Shown here: positions 62,191-64,000 of the stretch, piece after piece
How positions within the stretch are numbered: position 1 is the stretch's first letter
Layout of the letters: every line of letters begins with the position of its first letter
Assembly: GCF_037969765.1 (NCBI RefSeq)
Contig: NZ_CP150207.1
Location: 4,369,001-4,433,000 of the forward strand
DNA length: 64,000 nt
Source of the DNA: Paenibacillus sp. FSL W8-0186
GTDB taxonomy: Bacteria; Bacillota; Bacilli; Paenibacillales; Paenibacillaceae
Direction of reading: 5' to 3'
Position numbers and translations under genes: made by a program
Notes under the pieces: model-generated
Told to the model about the DNA's origin: nothing
Databases searched by the model: none
What the model saw: only the letters and a program-made list of their open reading frames with translations

Positions 62191-64000
62191 TTAAGCCTCG
62201 GCGGTTGTCATGCTCGCGGTGCCCGGCTGCTCGCGGCGCAGGAAATACAGCATGGTGAGAATCAGGAACGCAACACCAAAGCCCGCCAGGACGCCGAGAT
62301 TTTGCCAAGCAACCCCGAACTCTCCGCTGGAAATAACGGCCTTATAGCCGCTAACGCTGTATGTCATTGGCAGCATCGGGTTAAAGACCTTCATCCAGTC
62401 CGGAATCAGCTCTAGCGGGAATGTGCCTGCGCTGGTCGTCAGCTGGAAGATCAGCATCAGAATGGCCAGGAAGCGTCCCGGATTATCCAGCCAGGTTACC
62501 AGAGCCTGAATAATGAACATGAAGCACAGGCTAGTGGCGAAAGTAAAGAAATAGAACAGCGGCACACTCTGTACTTCAAGCTTGAGCACGTAAAGCATTA
62601 GAGCGGCAGACAGAATCGATTGGATCAAGCTCATGCCCGTAAAGGCGAGAGCCCGGCTCACGAATCGGTTCCATCCCGTCGCCTCCGATACCGAAGAACC
62701 TCTGGTCGGTACGACAAGCGTAGAGATCAATGCTCCGACGAACAGGCCCAGCGACAGGAAGTAAGGCGAGAAGCCGGTGCCGTAGTTTGGAACCTCATTC
62801 ATTTTATGCTCCTCGATTTCGATCGGTTTCGCGTACATATTGACCAGCTCATCGCTTTTCTTCACGCCGGAGGTCTGCTCGGCGGCTTCGCTCAGCTTGC
62901 TTGCCAGCTCGCCGGAGCCGGAGGCCAGTTTATCCATGCCGTCCTTCAGCTCTCCGGCGCCACCCGCCAGCTGCTTGGAGCCGCTCGCTATCGTGCTGAC
63001 GCCGCCGGACAATTGGCCAACGCCGCCCTGCAGCTTCTCGGCTCCGCCGCTCAGCTGCGCAGCGCCGCTCGCCAGGCTTTGGCCGCCCGTCGCGGCCTCC
63101 GACAGCTTCGCGCCGAATTGCTTCAGCCCGCTCGCCAGCTGCTCTTGCCCGCTGGCCAGCTGGCTAGCGCCCTGTGCGAGCTGCTGCTGGCCTTGCACCA
63201 GTTCCCCGCTGCCCTGCAGCAGCTGGCCGTGGGCGCCGTGCAATTCACGCGCGCCGTGCACCAGCTCCTGCTGTCCGGCAGCAACCTGCTGGCTGCCTTC
63301 AGCCACCGCTTTGCTCGCCGCGATCAGCTTCGCAAGCTCGGGATTGGCGGCCAAATCGGGGCTTGCCTTCGCGAGCTGCTCAAGGCCCTGCGCTACGCCT
63401 TTGGCGCCTTCGGCCACTTGGCCGCTGCCTTGCAGCGAGGCTTCGAGCCCCGTTTGCAGCTTCGCGCTGCCCTGCTCGGCGGCCGTCAGGCCCGCTTGCA
63501 GCTTCTCGGCGCCTTGCAGAGAAGCCTGCAGGCCCGTATTCAGCTGCGCCCCGCCTTCCTGTGCCTTCACCGCGCCGTCCTCCAGCTGCTTCTGCGCGGC
63601 AGACAGCTGGCTCAGGCCGCTGGCCAGGCTGGAGGCTCCGCCTTGAAGATCCTTGGCGCCTTTGCTCAGCGTGACGGCGCCTTCTTCCAGAGGCGTTACG
63701 CCGTTTTGCAATTGGTTTGTGCCCTGTACCAGCTTGGCCAAGTTCTCTTTGAGCTTCAATGCTCCCTCATCCAGCTGTACAGCACCGTCGCTAATTGTGC
63801 TTGCTCCAGAGCCGGCATCGCTTAAGCCTCCGGAAATTTTCTCAACCTGGTCAAACAAAGTTTCCGTATAAGCTTCCGTAACTTTAGCCGACACCTTCGA
63901 TTTAATTTCTTTCACGGCGGTGCCGCCGATTTGCGAAGCCAGGAAGTTATAGCCTTCATTCGGCTCGAATATGAGCTTGGCAGGCTGAGGCTGCTCATCC
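62191..64000 (-). CDS. YhgE/Pip-type membrane protein, C-terminal part (partial)
   Basis: The frame is open to the window edge; an apparent GTG start at 63915 is internal, since the upstream codons (EPNEGYNFLASQIGGTAVKEI) are family-like. A long extracellular region (about 63790 down to 62870) is built of repeats of the type QLxxGxxxLxxG, typical of YhgE/Pip proteins. It is followed by five or six membrane helices (FSPYFLSLGLFVGALIS onward) resembling ABC-2 permeases. Relatives include the lactococcal phage infection protein and the EsaA-like component of type VII secretion. No esx genes are in the window, so the function is unassigned. Confidence 0.85.
   Translation of the reverse strand, partial: DEQPQPAKLIFEPNEGYNFLASQIGGTAVKEIKSKVSAKVTEAYTETLFDQVEKISGGLSDAGSGASTISDGAVQLDEGALKLKENLAKLVQGTNQLQNGVTPLEEGAVTLSKGAKDLQGGASSLASGLSQLSAAQKQLEDGAVKAQEGGAQLNTGLQASLQGAEKLQAGLTAAEQGSAKLQTGLEASLQGSGQVAEGAKGVAQGLEQLAKASPDLAANPELAKLIAASKAVAEGSQQVAAGQQELVHGARELHGAHGQLLQGSGELVQGQQQLAQGASQLASGQEQLASGLKQFGAKLSEAATGGQSLASGAAQLSGGAEKLQGGVGQLSGGVSTIASGSKQLAGGAGELKDGMDKLASGSGELASKLSEAAEQTSGVKKSDELVNMYAKPIEIEEHKMNEVPNYGTGFSPYFLSLGLFVGALISTLVVPTRGSSVSEATGWNRFVSRALAFTGMSLIQSILSAALMLYVLKLEVQSVPLFYFFTFATSLCFMFIIQALVTWLDNPGRFLAILMLIFQLTTSAGTFPLELIPDWMKVFNPMLPMTYSVSGYKAVISSGEFGVAWQNLGVLAGFGVAFLILTMLYFLRREQPGTASMTTAEA

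Noticed and set aside
62620..63825. Long plus-strand open frames opposite the YhgE-type gene
   Set aside because: They mirror the repetitive QLxxG coding sequence, giving Leu/Arg/Ala-rich text with no domain.

Overview
The window looks like a chromosomal segment of a Paenibacillus-type member of the Bacillota. The evidence is strong purine-rich Shine-Dalgarno sites (GGAGG/AAGGAG), frequent TTG and GTG starts, a HrcA/CIRCE-controlled groESL operon, a Bacillus-style tsaEBD-rimI / ydiF / moaC / tat / groESL neighbourhood, and a YesMN-LplABC-type xylo-oligosaccharide locus of the kind known from Paenibacillus. I recognised no rRNA, tRNA, insertion sequence, prophage or CRISPR array.

Layout. 1-1.2 kb: end of a glycine betaine ABC importer. 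1.3-8.9 kb (minus strand): a five-gene operon for a secreted polysaccharide, built around a hyaluronan-synthase-like processive glycosyltransferase with an N-terminal PilZ (c-di-GMP) domain, plus a nucleotide-sugar dehydrogenase, two deacetylase-fold proteins and a membrane-anchored GH18 hydrolase. 9.2-16.2 kb: a universal-stress-like protein divergent from a complete mrpABCDEFG cation/proton antiporter operon with a long structured leader. 16.4-18.7 kb: small accessory genes, one of them frameshifted. 18.8-26.3 kb (mostly minus): groEL, groES, tatC, tatA, moaB, a 5-formyltetrahydrofolate cyclo-ligase/MoaC fusion, and divergent ydiF. A cluster of DnaA boxes lies just downstream of ydiF (26.30-26.54 kb).

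27-29.5 kb: a lipoprotein with a fibre-like C-terminus, cysK and a rhodanese. 29.5-48 kb: a glucuronoxylan utilisation island. A YesN/YesM two-component pair and an LplA/LplB/YtcP importer are followed by cytoplasmic GH10 and GH43 enzymes. Beside them is a GntR-controlled glucuronate branch (uxaC, uxuA, SDR oxidoreductase) and a cytoplasmic GH115 alpha-glucuronidase. Together these would import aldouronates and xylo-oligosaccharides, remove the (methyl)glucuronate, cut to xylose and feed glucuronate to 2-keto-3-deoxygluconate. 48.0-48.8 kb: a gene-free segment of nested inverted repeats and imperfect tandem repeats.

48.8-64 kb: an AAC(3)-like acetyltransferase, DUF6157, VanW, an M23 peptidase-bactofilin pair, the tsaE-tsaB-rimI-tsaD operon, an NHEJ set (Ku plus separate ligase and polymerase/primase genes), cardiolipin synthase, a second M23-bactofilin pair, and the 3' part of a YhgE/Pip-type membrane protein that runs off the window.

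The most interesting items are the PilZ-gated synthase operon, the DnaA-box cluster at a conserved syntenic position, the cyclo-ligase-MoaC fusion, the paralogous M23-bactofilin pairs, and the nested palindromic repeat at 48.25-48.43 kb.
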